From the NCBI RefSeq assembly GCF_000002875.2, contig NC_009394.2, forward strand, positions 62,001-126,000: a DNA stretch of 64,000 bases. The letters are read 5' to 3'. The notes beneath the pieces were generated by a model that searched no databases, was not told the DNA's origin, and saw nothing but the letters and a program-made list of their open reading frames with translations. Below are positions 1 to 10,198 of the stretch, piece after piece (the first letter of the stretch is position 1; every line of letters begins with the position of its first letter). The translations under genes and the position numbers were made by a program. The DNA is from Leishmania infantum JPCM5. Lineage: Eukaryota > Euglenozoa > Kinetoplastea > Trypanosomatida > Trypanosomatidae.

Positions 1-1920
1 ACGCAGAACGCAGTGAAGAAGAGTGAGGCAAATCTAGTGAACTGCCGCGAGGTCAACGCGGATTTAAAGAGCGGTGGTGGCGTCAATGCCGCACAGGCGA
101 TTGCGGAGATGAGGCGGCAGAGAGAGGAGCTGATGAACATCGTCGCGCTGGAGCGTGAGCGTGTAGTGTCGGCGCGTAGTCTGCTGCAGGTTTGCGAGGA
201 TGAGCTAGCCAGCGACCTCAGTGTACTCTTCGGTGTCGCCGACCACAACTTCACTGCGCGCATCCGGTCGTTGGAGGAAAAGCGGAAACATTTGGAGGGT
301 TTGCACTCGATGCTCAACACGACCCCGTTTGGTGCAGTGGAGCTGCGCCGCAGCAGCGAAATCCGTGCACTGCAGGCGGCTCTCTTTCACGAGATGCGCG
401 CCAGCAAGAAGAAAGCAGAAAACGGTGTGGCGAACGGCGAAGCGTGCACGAAGACTTCGGACAAGTACTCCGTCGTGTTCGACATCGGCAGCACTGGAAA
501 TCGTGTCCATGTCTACAAGTACAGAGTGGCCCCTGCCACGCATACCGCTGCTGCGGCCGGCAGTGAGCTCAGCGACATCGACCTCGTCGAGGAGTTGTTT
601 GAGCTAAATCACAAAGCCCTTAGCGAGCTCGATAATCCGGTGCAGGATGCGCCGGAAGCCTTATGGGAGCTCTTCATGAAAGCCAAGTACTTTGTACCGG
701 CGGAGCTGCACGCATGCACGGCAGTCGAGTTCAAGGCTACCGCGGGACTGCGCATGCTGGGGATGGAGAAGGCCACCGAAATTCTTGACGGGATTCGCGC
801 GCGCTACCGCAACGAAACGTTCTGGTTGCGCGGCAATGCACCGGTTCGCATCTTGGATGCCTGCGAGGAGGGCCCAATGGCGTGGCTCACGGTAAACTAC
901 TTACTGGGGGTATTCTCCAGGGGTACAAAGGCAACCGCCTCGACGGTGGCCGTCATCGACCTCGGAGGCGGCTCCACGCAGATCGTCTTCGAACCCGGCG
1001 AGAGCGCGTTCCACGGGATGCGCACCGATTTGCGCTACTCGGCAACCTTGGGCAGCCGGTCTGTGAGTGCCTACCAACACAGCTACGAAGGCTACGGCCT
1101 GCACGCGGCCACCAAGGAGCTGCTTTTCCACATTCAAGGCAAGAGCCAAGAGAAGCCGGGAGGCGGTACCACCACCAGCACAGCAACGACGACCACCACG
1201 ACAACACCGGCAAACAGCGGCGACAAGGCTCTGTCTGTTTGGAACGTTCTGGGAAACCTGGGTGCAGACGGGAGCAGCGAGCGAGACGACATCGTCACCA
1301 AGAGAGCGCCGCCGATGCCACCACCGCCACTGCCGGACGCGGAGGCGGTGGAGGCGTTCCCCTGCTTCGCTGTCGGCTACGAAGACCCGCTAGGGGTGAA
1401 GAACATCAAGAAAAACAATACCGGGGAGCCGGCTATGCCCCCGAACTTCCAGGCTTGCGCGAACCTTTTCCGCGATCGGCTGCTAAAGCCAGTGGGGCTG
1501 ACATGTGAGGCGGCCAACTGCGGCATCGCTGGTGTCATGCAGCCACCGCTGACCAACTTCACCGGGGAAATCTACGTGTTTTCGTTCATCTTTGATCTGC
1601 TGGCCTTGGCGAACAGCTCCCTGGTGCCAGCGGGGGCTGCCGTGTCAAGGGAAAAGTTTGAGGTGAAGCTGCCGGACCTAGCGACGATTGCGGAGGGTCA
1701 CTGCGCCGCCTTCTCCCTCACCCGTATCGCCGAGGCGACCGCCAAGGAGGGCCTCGGTAGCCTGAAGCCGGAGTACGAGTGCATGTATTACTCCTACGTG
1801 TACGCGCTTCTCCGCTACGGGTACGAGGTGCCAGAGGATCGCGTGCTGCACGTGGTGAAGAAGATCCGCGGCTACGAGACCGCCTGGTCCCTCGGCGCCT
1901 CACTCCTCTCTCTTACCTAA
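1..1920 (+). CDS. Guanosine/nucleoside diphosphatase, GDA1/CD39 family (5' end cut by window)
   Basis: The family hydrolyses GDP or UDP released by Golgi glycosyltransferases, which allows nucleotide-sugar import to continue. The reading frame is open to base 1 with no stop and no convincing start, so the gene begins outside the window. All five apyrase-conserved regions are visible: ACR1 FDIGSTGNR (about 478-504), ACR2 ATAGLRMLG (733-762), ACR3 EEGPMAWLTVNYLLG (868-912), ACR4 VIDLGGGSTQIVFEP (952-996) and a terminal AWSLGA (1882-1899). Upstream of ACR1 is a charged, probably helical segment of about 150 residues. Between ACR4 and the C-terminal part is a low-complexity insert, Thr-rich then Pro-rich (about 1160-1350). 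Yeast-type GDPases are type II Golgi membrane proteins. No membrane anchor is visible here, so it would have to lie in the missing 5' part. The family call is firm; GDP as substrate is inferred. Confidence 0.9.
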   Translation, partial: TQNAVKKSEANLVNCREVNADLKSGGGVNAAQAIAEMRRQREELMNIVALERERVVSARSLLQVCEDELASDLSVLFGVADHNFTARIRSLEEKRKHLEGLHSMLNTTPFGAVELRRSSEIRALQAALFHEMRASKKKAENGVANGEACTKTSDKYSVVFDIGSTGNRVHVYKYRVAPATHTAAAAGSELSDIDLVEELFELNHKALSELDNPVQDAPEALWELFMKAKYFVPAELHACTAVEFKATAGLRMLGMEKATEILDGIRARYRNETFWLRGNAPVRILDACEEGPMAWLTVNYLLGVFSRGTKATASTVAVIDLGGGSTQIVFEPGESAFHGMRTDLRYSATLGSRSVSAYQHSYEGYGLHAATKELLFHIQGKSQEKPGGGTTTSTATTTTTTTPANSGDKALSVWNVLGNLGADGSSERDDIVTKRAPPMPPPPLPDAEAVEAFPCFAVGYEDPLGVKNIKKNNTGEPAMPPNFQACANLFRDRLLKPVGLTCEAANCGIAGVMQPPLTNFTGEIYVFSFIFDLLALANSSLVPAGAAVSREKFEVKLPDLATIAEGHCAAFSLTRIAEATAKEGLGSLKPEYECMYYSYVYALLRYGYEVPEDRVLHVVKKIRGYETAWSLGASLLSLT

Positions 1921-3690
1921 ATTGCCTTCCGACGGGAAACGGCATTTGGGCGTGGGAAGAGGAGAGGGCGGGGTCGCTGATGTGCGGTGTTGCGGTGCAT
2001 CCTGAAGCGATGGCTGGCAGGATGACAGCCACGGGCGTGTGCATGCGGCTCGCACTTCTCTATATCCTCCTCACCCCTCCATCTCCTCGTCAACAGAGCA
2101 GTGCCTTCTTGTCCGCCCTTTCGCTGGTACCGTGTATCAGGCGACGGCCATGCCGTTGTCGCTGTCGGCTGTGTGTGCGTGTGTATGTCAAGCCAGGTTT
2201 ACGTTGTGCTTTCTCCGTCGATCTCTCTTGCAATGTACCTCGTGTAAAGCCATGACGTCTGTTGTTGTTGCCGAAGGTGCGCGACAGGAAGGAAAGACGG
2301 AGGGATGATGCAAAAACAACGTGTGGATGAGGAGTGGGCCTAGGCACTCTCCGCTATTCCAGTGACATGCATCACCGCGTACCTAGCTTCTCCCTAACTC
2401 CCTTATGCTCTTATACTCATGGCTGATCTCGAGGAGCGACGTCGTTATGCGCGTTTAGCTCTTCCTCCACACACACACACACACACACACTTTTTAACTG
2501 TCCACCACGACTATGGATTGCCTGTGGCTGGCGGAAAAGGGGAGGGGGTGCGCGCGTCTACCTACTCGTGCGCAGTGCTGTTCGAGGTCGCAAGTGTAGG
2601 GATGTCCGATCGGTATGCACGTCCACGAAAATAGGAAACTCGCCAGCCACGATGCGTTGGGAGGATCGATTTCGACCGCGTCAGGCACATATTTTGCGAC
2701 ATCACACACAAACACACACTGTGTCTCCCCTGCTTCTATTGTTTGCCCTTTCGCCGTCGCACGCGATGTGCGGGCTTGTGCGTGTGTGCTGCGCACGTGG
2801 GCCGTGCCTCGGTTCTCCTCTCTCTTTGTCTGTCTGTCTATCGGTCTGCCATGCCGCTGTTCAGTGATCAGCGCAGAAGACCCCCCACCCTCACCCAAAC
2901 CCATTTTTCTTCTTCTTCCTGCGAGGAGCACGCGGTACGTGTGCGGGTGTGTTGGCCGCCCTCTTCTCTCATTGTGATTGGCAACAAGATCGACAACTGC
3001 GCGCGCGCAGACACACACGTGTCGAATACGCGAAGTGGCGGAGTGGCCCTCAGCGGGCTGAGAAGCTGCCTTGTCATGGCGAAGACTTCTCGTCTCGTGC
3101 GTTGACCGTTACAAGCCTCCTGGGGCCCATCGCTCGTCGTGTGTGCGTGCGCGCTTTCTCCACCGCCACTGCATCCCCCCCCCACCCCTCCCCCTACTCA
3201 CTGGGACACGCGCGCGGCGGACGGTGTGTACGCACCTGTAGGTACCCTTCTGCGAGAAAAGAGAAGGTGCCGCTCTCGACCCCAAGGCCTCGCACTCCTC
3301 AAATGCACGTCTCCCCCTTCTCTCCTCCTCCCATTCTCCTCCTTCGCTCTCCTTGCTCGCTCCCCCTTCTCTCTCGTACGCATGCCGTGTGCTCTCCACC
3401 ACCACCACCACTCGCACGCACGCATTCGCGATGGTCATGCTCTCCGGATGGCTTCTGTGCCCGTGTGTCTGGATGCATATGCCCAGCATCCGTGTCCGAT
3501 ATCCCCCAGCTCACCTTTCCTGTGCTCTCGTGTTCTTGTGCACGCGGGCCTCTCCCTCTGTCCCTCTGTGGGTGCTGTTCGGCGTGCTGTCCTTGTATCA
3601 GGGGACTGCTTCTTCCACTACACAGAGTAGCATCGAAGGCGGTCAGCAACGCTGCAAATCGTGGCATCTCACCTCACGTGCGTTACTGAT
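1921..3690 (+). other. Intergenic spacer / untranslated regions
   Basis: No supportable gene. The spacer presumably holds the 3'UTR of the diphosphatase and the 5'UTR of the LRR gene. It has a (CA) microsatellite at 2468-2490, CT-rich tracts and many overlapping short open frames on both strands that look like composition artefacts. Confidence 0.7.
2468..2490. repeat. (CA)n microsatellite
   Basis: An uninterrupted CA dinucleotide run of about 11 units. Confidence 0.9.
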
Positions 3691-3726
3691 CGTTTTTTTC
3701 TCTCTTCTATCCTTTATTTGGAGCAG
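3691..3726 (+). promoter_or_regulatory. Probable spliced-leader acceptor for the LRR gene
   Basis: A T/C-rich tract (3691-3719) is followed by AG at 3722-3723 and 3725-3726, about 47 bases before the ATG at 3773. This spacing decides the start chosen for the LRR protein, because the longer open frame reaches upstream of the acceptor. Confidence 0.6.
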
Positions 3727-3772
3727 TACGCGGGCGAATCGCTCCCCATACACACAGCACGATAGACAGTCC

Positions 3773-4489
3773 ATGGCTATGGTGCACACAACCTACCCCC
3801 AGTGCTTGTCGCTGGTGGAAGCGGACACCGCCGAGGTGGAGGTGCAGCAGGCACTGGAGGACGGTGCCAACACACTCTACTTTAGCCACCACTTCAATTA
3901 TACCGATGTACCGCCCAGTATCGCTGCGCTGCGCGAGCAACTGGAGGTTCTCCATATAGATAACAACTACCCCTTCACAGCCATTTCTCCCCGCGTGACG
4001 GCGTTGACGAACCTGCGTTGGCTGAACGCGAGCTACTGCTCACTCCGCAGCGTGGACTCCTCGATCAGCCGCCTGTCAAAGCTGGAGCGGCTGACGCTGA
4101 ACAACAATTTGCTGACCTGGCTGCCGCTCGATGTCTGGCAGCTGAAGGCGCTGGAGGAACTGCACCTGGACAACAACCAGCTCAATGTGCTGCCCGGGTG
4201 CCTCCTCTTCCTTCCTCGCCTTCGTGTTTTGACACTGGAGAACAACCCTCTCTACACGCCCGAGGAGGTTCATGGGGCGGCTGCAGCAACCTACATTCCG
4301 GCGCAGCGCAGCGTGGACTGCAGCGCATGCTGCATCCGGTCCCGCAACTACAAGGTCTTTGTCACCTTCCACACGATCGTGGGCCATCGCGACGTCCCGT
4401 TTGTGCACTTTGTGTGCTCCGACGAGTGCGCCGTGCACGTGCGCACGCGCCTGGAGGCGTATGACCGGGCCCACCTCAACCAGCAGTGA
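3773..4489 (+). CDS. Leucine-rich repeat protein with cysteine-rich C-terminus
   Basis: A 238-residue protein, probably a binding scaffold; its partner and location cannot be read from the sequence. Residues 57-163 form about four leucine-rich repeats, with units such as LERLTLNNNLLTWLP and LEELHLDNNQLNVLP. The tail carries C183, C186, C187, C215 and C219 in a CxxCC...CxxxC arrangement around a beta-rich stretch, which could bind a metal; that is inference. The frame is open about 140 codons further upstream, but a polypyrimidine-AG acceptor at 3691-3726 and CT-rich, low-complexity sequence argue for the ATG at 3773 (a second ATG follows two codons later). No signal peptide or membrane segment is seen. 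The LRR family is clear; the function is unknown. Confidence 0.85.
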   Translation: MAMVHTTYPQCLSLVEADTAEVEVQQALEDGANTLYFSHHFNYTDVPPSIAALREQLEVLHIDNNYPFTAISPRVTALTNLRWLNASYCSLRSVDSSISRLSKLERLTLNNNLLTWLPLDVWQLKALEELHLDNNQLNVLPGCLLFLPRLRVLTLENNPLYTPEEVHGAAAATYIPAQRSVDCSACCIRSRNYKVFVTFHTIVGHRDVPFVHFVCSDECAVHVRTRLEAYDRAHLNQQ

Positions 4490-6490
4490 GTCGTGCGCGG
4501 TGTGCGTCGTATGTAACTGTCGCAGGCGGGAGAGGTGGGGTCTGTGTTCGTGGTGGTGGGGGGGGAGTGTGGCAGTGTGTTTGCATTGCCACATGTTTTT
4601 CTTCGGTACTCCCTCTATCAGGAGCCGTGGAATCTGCATGCGGGCGTCGTTGCCCTCTCTCCCAACTCGCTCACCCCCTCACTCCTCTCCGGTGCCTTGT
4701 CGTGTGTACTCTATCTTCTTCTTTTGCTGCTGTCGTTCGTTTTCTCGTCGTTGTTGTTCTCTCGCTTTCGAACGCCTCTGCGCCCCTCCCATGTTCACCT
4801 CCTCCCTCTCTCCGTCTTTTTTTTTCTTTGCATGCGAGTGTGTGGGTGTGGGTGCTCTCGCTACGCCTGCCTTCCGCCGTGCAGCCGTGGCATTGCTTCC
4901 CGCCCGTTGCGTTCCGCAGGTATCCCCTTTCTCTGCGTTTTATCTGGAGCGTTCGATGTGTAGGCCTTGCTGCGGGAATACAGGCATATGTTTCCTTTTT
5001 GTGTGTGTATAGTTCTGCCACTAGTCGGATGGCGGTGCCATGGGCGATGTGGCGAGTTACGCGTGTGTATGCTTGTGTAGGCGGCAGAGGCGCCCCTCGA
5101 TGTTTATCTATCTCACGCTTCTCCATCCTCTCTCTTCTCCGAAGCGTTTCGCATACGTTTTTCCGTTTCACCTTTCTACCTGTTCCTTATTTTCTTCTTT
5201 CGTTCCCACTGGCACTGAGACGCGCCCCGCCCTCCCTCTCCCACCCCCTGTCCCCTCTCCTCGTGAGCGTGTGTCCCTTCCCCCTCCTCGCGTTCCTCTT
5301 CTCCCTTCCCTCACTGCCGCAAGCCGACGCCTGTTCTCGTGTACTCTTTTCTGTTTTCTCTCTCTCCTGTGCGCCGTCTTCTCCGTCTTGCACGCGCGTG
5401 CCGTCCCTCGTTGCCTCTGGCCCCTCTCGTCCTTTGGGGGAGAGGGAGGGGAAGAAGAGGGGGGCAGGACCACACAATTTGTATCGGCCGTCCACCTCCC
5501 CACCCCCAACCGCCACCACCTTCGACATGAGCGGAGGAGATCACACCGACAGCGAGACGGACGCAGGGACAGAGGCAGTATTCTCGGAACCGCGCGACTC
5601 GTAGAGGCGCAATGTATTTCGCGAAGCCTCAGAGAACATAGAAAGAAGATGGCAGAAGGCGGGACAGACACGGACGACGACCGAGAGCCTGGATGAGGAG
5701 GCACGGCTGCACTCACACAGAGAGAGAGAGTCGGAAAGAAGAAGAGAGGGCGGGGGAGGGGGGCATATGTATGATGCCGGGTGTGGGCCAGATCCATGTA
5801 AAGCATCGCCCAATGCACATCCATCGGCCTGCCCAAGGGACAGGCCGATGGATCGCCTCCCTCCTCCCTTTCCTTAAACTGTTGTATCTCTTTCTTTCCT
5901 CAGGCTCCTTTTTCTTGTGGTTGTTTGTGGTGACGCGCCACTTCAGGTGACGCGACCGCCTCTTTTCTGTGCAGTGGTGCCTCCATGAAGCCGTTGCAGC
6001 ACTGTCCACTCGGCCGCCTCTTCCCCCTCCACACACACCCACACCGCGGAGAACGCACGTACGCGAGGACAGTGGTAGGGGGTGATGCCCCCAAAAACGG
6101 AGCGCACGAAAAAGAAGGGATCTGCGTGACCACGCTAAAGCGACTAGGCCTGTGGTAGTTGTGCCGGCACGCCTCTGCGACGCGATATCGCATGTACTCC
6201 TTTGATTAGAGGGTATAGGACGTGGGTGCGCGGGGCTGTTGTGCGCATAAAGCTCGTGTGAGGCCAAGCCAGCCGACGCAGCGGACTCTTGTGCATACCG
6301 CAGCGCTCCACCGCCACCCACGCTTGGGCGAATTGTAGGTGCCCTCATTCGTTTATTATCCACCGGTGTTCCTGCATCTGGCTTTCTTCCGCTCTCGTTT
6401 TCTCGTTGGGCTGCTGCGCGTACATGGCGTCCTGGCCCTCCTTGAAGGAGGGACTCGGCGCCCCTCTCCCCCCGCCTCCGTCATGCCTGT
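4490..6490 (+). other. Intergenic spacer / untranslated regions
   Basis: No convincing gene. The left two-thirds is strongly CT-rich. A perfect 13-bp hairpin sits at 5819-5853. Two tiny acidic open frames, 5527-5604 and 5649-5696, have no support beyond an ATG and a stop. Confidence 0.65.
5819..5853. repeat. Perfect 13-bp inverted repeat (hairpin)
   Basis: The arm ATCCATCGGCCTG (5819-5831) is exactly complementary to CAGGCCGATGGAT (5841-5853), with a 9-base loop. It lies between the LRR and PDZ genes, so it would be in the transcribed spacer or a UTR. A perfect GC-rich stem of this length is unlikely to be chance in this local sequence, but no known RNA family is recognised. Confidence 0.8.
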
Positions 6491-6557
6491 ACCCGTTTCC
6501 TGTCACTCCCCCTTCTCTTTACTTGTCGGCTTTTCTCATCCTTGTCGCCCCGCTCAG
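6491..6557 (+). promoter_or_regulatory. Probable spliced-leader acceptor for the PDZ-protein gene
   Basis: A long CT-rich tract ends in CGCTCAG. The AG at 6556-6557 lies 58 bases before the ATG at 6616. Confidence 0.65.
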
Positions 6558-6615
6558 GTAGCGGTGCCGCAGCACCCACACCTTTTGTTGTTTGTTCTCT
6601 CGCCATTGCGTCGAC

Positions 6616-8622
6616 ATGAGCGCCCCTCTCACGGAGCACAACCTCTTCAGTGCCCTCCGAGAGTACGCCTCTAGGCTGGAGGTGCAGTACATGATCGAGG
6701 AGGAGGTGAAGAAGTTCCAGGAGAAGGTGCTGCCGCGAGTCTTGTCCGAGGCCTTCGCGACTGCGTCTCATGCGGCAGCGGCGGAATCGACGGCAAGTGG
6801 CGATGCAGCAGGAGCAGCGAGTCGAACGGTCTCCTCGTCACCGCCATCCAAAACCGCAGCACCGTCGCACGCAACCGCCACCCCAAATTCCGACTGGGTT
6901 CGAACGTTCCTCAAGGCACATGTGGATGACGTGCTCAGCCGACAGCTGCCCCCCATGATTGTGCGTGAAGTGCAGCAACAGCTGCGCAACGCTAATGGGA
7001 GTGCACTGGCTCCATCTTCGTCATCTGGCTCTCCGCCGTGCGGCGAGTCGTCGGTACCGGCAGCGGCTGCTCGAGCACGTGCAGGCTTGCCGCCGCTCCC
7101 GCCTTCTCCGCGTTCATCACGGTCACCACCATGTGAAACGACCCCCGTGCCAGCAGGGAGGATTACACCCGAACATCGAGGGGGCGGCAACAGAGACTTG
7201 ACCTTGCTGGCCTCTGCCGCCGATGACGAGGGTCGCCGGCAGCGCAAACAGATCCTCAACGCCATCGCGGATATTGAGCATCAACTACAAGGCGTGCAAC
7301 GTGAACTCGACGAGGTGGTGCACCAGCAGCGGCTGTCCCGGTGCCGGTTCGAATACCTTTGCGAGACACTCCACGGGACGGGCTTATCTTCAGCTGCGGA
7401 GAGCACGCCGTCGTCGCTGTGCGTGGCACTGGAGCAGGCGCTGGATGATCGAAAGGCGGACGTGGTGCGAGCGCGTCTCGCAGCCATGCTCCAGGGTCTG
7501 CTGCCACCGCCGGCCGAGCCGCACTCTGGGAAGGGGGCGGAGATTCGCAGTGAGGCCGCCTTAACACGCGGTAGCTCGCCATCGCTGGCACCGCAGGACG
7601 GGCGGCTGCTCTCTGCCTCTCTCGCCTCCGCTAAGTCCTATGCCGTGCCGAGTTCCGGCCACAATACCCCGCCGCAGCTGCTGGATCGCTCCCCTTCATG
7701 CCTGCGCGGTGACGCGCAGTCCTCACCTCTCGTCACCACTGGTGCGGTCGAAGCACCGCCGGCGCAGCCGCCGTACTCTTCAGGAATGCCTCCTGTAAAC
7801 TCGGCCCCCGCGTCTGCGCGCACCCTAACGTACGCCCGCCACGGCGATGCGTCTGCGGCAGCTGCAGGCGCAGTTCGGCCCGCGGCTGCTGCTCTATCGA
7901 GAGCGCACCGCTCCATCACGACACGCGGTACCGCAGCGTCAGCCGCAGCCGCCAAAGTTGCATCTCCACCGCCACCGCCGCCGCCGTCGGTGGTGACGAC
8001 CAATGAGACAGCACCACCCCCTTTACCTGTACTCCGCCAGAAGTCTCGTGCTCGGCCCGATGCGGATGGGGTAGTCTCGCGGCCGGCGCCTCTGCCACAG
8101 GCGTGTGCTGACCCGAGCATGCGGGAGAGAGCTGCTAGGGACACGCACGCAACGACCTCGATGCGAATGGCGGACAGTTGTGCCACGGGCGCGACCACCA
8201 CTGCCCCTACGGCAAACTGCACCGACCCTTCCAACGCCTGTTTCCGCAGTTCTCTATACCACAGCGTAGCATCCTCCTCCATCACCTCTGTCGCATCGCC
8301 GAGAGAGGCCGACGCTGCTGGCGGGGCGCCCCGCGCGATGGTGCTGGGCATCGACGCTGTGGATATCCCCCCCGGCGTGCTACCCGGCGCACTAGGCCGA
8401 CAAGGGGCAGTACGCGTGGAGTCTGTTACCCCGCTGCAACTGGCGGAGCGCGCCGGCGTGTGCCGCGGCGACGTTCTGCTTTCGGTGGCGAATCGCCCTG
8501 TCGGCAGCTGCGAGCAGATGCGGGCTGCGCTAGCAGTCGTGCGGGCGACGCAGACGCCGGTGACACTGGAAGTCTACCGGCACACGATTCAAGAGATCGT
8601 CTTCATCACGCTGCAGATGTAG
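6616..8622 (+). CDS. PDZ-domain protein, otherwise low complexity
   Basis: A 668-residue protein of unknown role. The first 35 residues form a probable helix (EEEVKKFQEKVLPRVL). Residues about 204-254 are a predicted coiled coil (IADIEHQLQGVQRELDEVV). The middle is Ser/Ala/Pro-rich and probably disordered, with a run of seven prolines near residue 455. Residues about 590-657 resemble an HtrA-like PDZ domain: VESVTPLQLAERAGVCRGDVL is followed by LSVANRPVGSCEQMRAAL. No protease or other catalytic domain accompanies it, so an adaptor role is inferred. The ATG at 6616 is the first in frame after the acceptor at 6557; the open frame extends only a few codons further upstream from a TTG. PDZ domains are scarce in trypanosomatids. 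Confidence 0.8.
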   Translation: MSAPLTEHNLFSALREYASRLEVQYMIEEEVKKFQEKVLPRVLSEAFATASHAAAAESTASGDAAGAASRTVSSSPPSKTAAPSHATATPNSDWVRTFLKAHVDDVLSRQLPPMIVREVQQQLRNANGSALAPSSSSGSPPCGESSVPAAAARARAGLPPLPPSPRSSRSPPCETTPVPAGRITPEHRGGGNRDLTLLASAADDEGRRQRKQILNAIADIEHQLQGVQRELDEVVHQQRLSRCRFEYLCETLHGTGLSSAAESTPSSLCVALEQALDDRKADVVRARLAAMLQGLLPPPAEPHSGKGAEIRSEAALTRGSSPSLAPQDGRLLSASLASAKSYAVPSSGHNTPPQLLDRSPSCLRGDAQSSPLVTTGAVEAPPAQPPYSSGMPPVNSAPASARTLTYARHGDASAAAAGAVRPAAAALSRAHRSITTRGTAASAAAAKVASPPPPPPPSVVTTNETAPPPLPVLRQKSRARPDADGVVSRPAPLPQACADPSMRERAARDTHATTSMRMADSCATGATTTAPTANCTDPSNACFRSSLYHSVASSSITSVASPREADAAGGAPRAMVLGIDAVDIPPGVLPGALGRQGAVRVESVTPLQLAERAGVCRGDVLLSVANRPVGSCEQMRAALAVVRATQTPVTLEVYRHTIQEIVFITLQM

Positions 8623-9000
8623 GGCGACAGATACATACGTGCGCATGTGCACTCTGTGTGTATACATGTGCGTGTGTGGTCGCCCATCTGCTCAACAGTC
8701 CAGCACTGTAGCCGCCGCTGGCAGGGGATGGAGGGTGAGCGGAGGCGCTGAGACCAGTTCGTTTCCTTGTTCGGATTGACAGGCATCAGGCCATGCTTCC
8801 GCGGCATCCGCCGACCTCCCTCTCCTCCTCTGCATCCTTCCTCCACACGAGCGCACAAGCACTGACATGTGTACGCGTGTCCGCGCACCGCATAGATGGC
8901 GTCCAGCGCAAAGAAGCTTCGCCATTGCCCTTCCCCATCGGGAGGTTTACATCCTCAAGCGCCGCCGCAACACTGACGCACGCAAGAACACACACACATG

Positions 9001-9034
<34 letters not shown>

Positions 9035-9532
9035 ACAAACGCCACATAACAGCGGTGCCAATGGTGAGCCAGCCTCGTGAGACCAGCCAGTATATGAAGG
9101 CAATGCGGCACAGGCGATGGACCATCCGCGTTACCAGACGCGGTAGTGTCTCCCTCGTCTACCTGTCTCTTTCCTTCTGCATGGCCAAATAACTGAGGCT
9201 GCTTCACTCTTCATCATCGCACCCCCGCATCACTGCTGCCGCCATTGTTCTCTCTCTCTGCTGCGCTTTCCGCCCTTTTCCACCTTGCACCGTTCTCTTC
9301 TCCCCCCCCCTCTCCGTTGCTGCGCTGCGATACAGTGCGTCCTTCCTCCTCCTCCTTGTTCTTCGGGCTGTGACCCTCTTCTGCGGCTGTGCACGCGCGT
9401 GACGTCTCAGCCATTGCCGTCATCTCTTCGCTGTGAGCCGGCACCCTTCTTTGCCTTCCTCGTAAGGGCGGGCGCCGCCGTGCAGGCTTGTATGTGTTGC
9501 ATCGTCCGTGTGGGTCTCTCACTCTCTGTACG
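8623..9532 (+). other. Intergenic spacer / untranslated regions
   Basis: No gene seen. The spacer contains a compound CA/TA microsatellite (8989-9034). A CT-rich tract at 9441-9463, followed by AG at 9465-9466, is the likely acceptor for the MORN gene. Confidence 0.65.
8989..9034. repeat. Compound (CA)n(TA)n microsatellite
   Basis: A CA run passes directly into an alternating TA run. Confidence 0.9.
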
Positions 9533-10198
9533 ATGCCAGCCAAGAAGAAAGAGGTGAAGGTAGAGGAGCCGCTCTTCGTAGACGAGGAGGGCAGCTACGT
9601 GCACGAAGCAGAAGGCGCCAGGTACAAGGGCGGAATACGTCGTTATGCTCCTCCAGGAGGCACCGACGCTGGCGGCACGGCAGCTTCGCCCGCTAAAAAT
9701 AGTCGCTCCAGGTCTACCTCGTCGCCAGGCAAGGGAGGGGCAACACAGCCGCCGTCTGCGGCTGCCGGTACGGCGGCGAGCATGGCAGTGGTCAGCGATG
9801 CGCCGGTGTTTCGCCACGGCCGCGGCGTGTATACGTGCCCGTCCTTCACGTATGCAGGTGACTGGGTCGAGGATGAGATGCACGGTAGTGGTCAGCTCGC
9901 CTTTGTCGAGTCGGGCAACATCTACGAAGGCGAGTTTTCTCATGGCTGCTTTTCTGGACACGGTACGTACCAGTGGCGCGACGGGGCGCTGTACTGCGGG
10001 CAGTGGCGGTCGAATCGCATGCACGGCGAGGGCATCTACACAGACGTGCAGGGGCACGTATGGAAGGGGCGGTACTACAACGGTACCGGGCCGGGGCTCA
10101 TTCGTCTGTACCCCACGCTGGAGCGTGTAGATGACGCTAGCCCATCGTCTCCTGGGCTGGACTCCACAAACGCCTCTGCCACGGCGGCGGACTCCTGA
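9533..10198 (+). CDS. MORN-repeat protein
   Basis: A 221-residue protein. A charged N-terminus (PAKKKEVKVEEPLF) and a low-complexity linker (about 42-90) precede a MORN array. A half unit HGRGVY lies at 95-100. Repeats start near Y107 (YAGDWVEDEMHGSGQ), Y131 (YEGEFSHGCFSGHGTY), Y154 (YCGQWRSNRMHGEGIY) and W177 (WKGRYYNGTGPGLIRLY). MORN repeats form beta-hairpin rods that scaffold membrane-cytoskeleton structures; in trypanosomatids many are flagellar or basal-body proteins, but this protein's location cannot be read from the sequence. The ATG at 9533 is the only one in the upstream part of the frame. There is no transmembrane segment or partner enzyme domain. Confidence 0.85.
   Translation: MPAKKKEVKVEEPLFVDEEGSYVHEAEGARYKGGIRRYAPPGGTDAGGTAASPAKNSRSRSTSSPGKGGATQPPSAAAGTAASMAVVSDAPVFRHGRGVYTCPSFTYAGDWVEDEMHGSGQLAFVESGNIYEGEFSHGCFSGHGTYQWRDGALYCGQWRSNRMHGEGIYTDVQGHVWKGRYYNGTGPGLIRLYPTLERVDDASPSSPGLDSTNASATAADS

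Noticed and set aside
4486..5604. A 372-codon + frame after the LRR gene.
   Set aside because: Translation of CT-rich spacer (Ser/Leu/Phe/Pro/Cys); no ATG near an acceptor and no domain.
5527..5696. Two tiny acidic open frames (25 and 15 codons).
   Set aside because: Too short, no acceptor tied to them, and no conservation evidence available.
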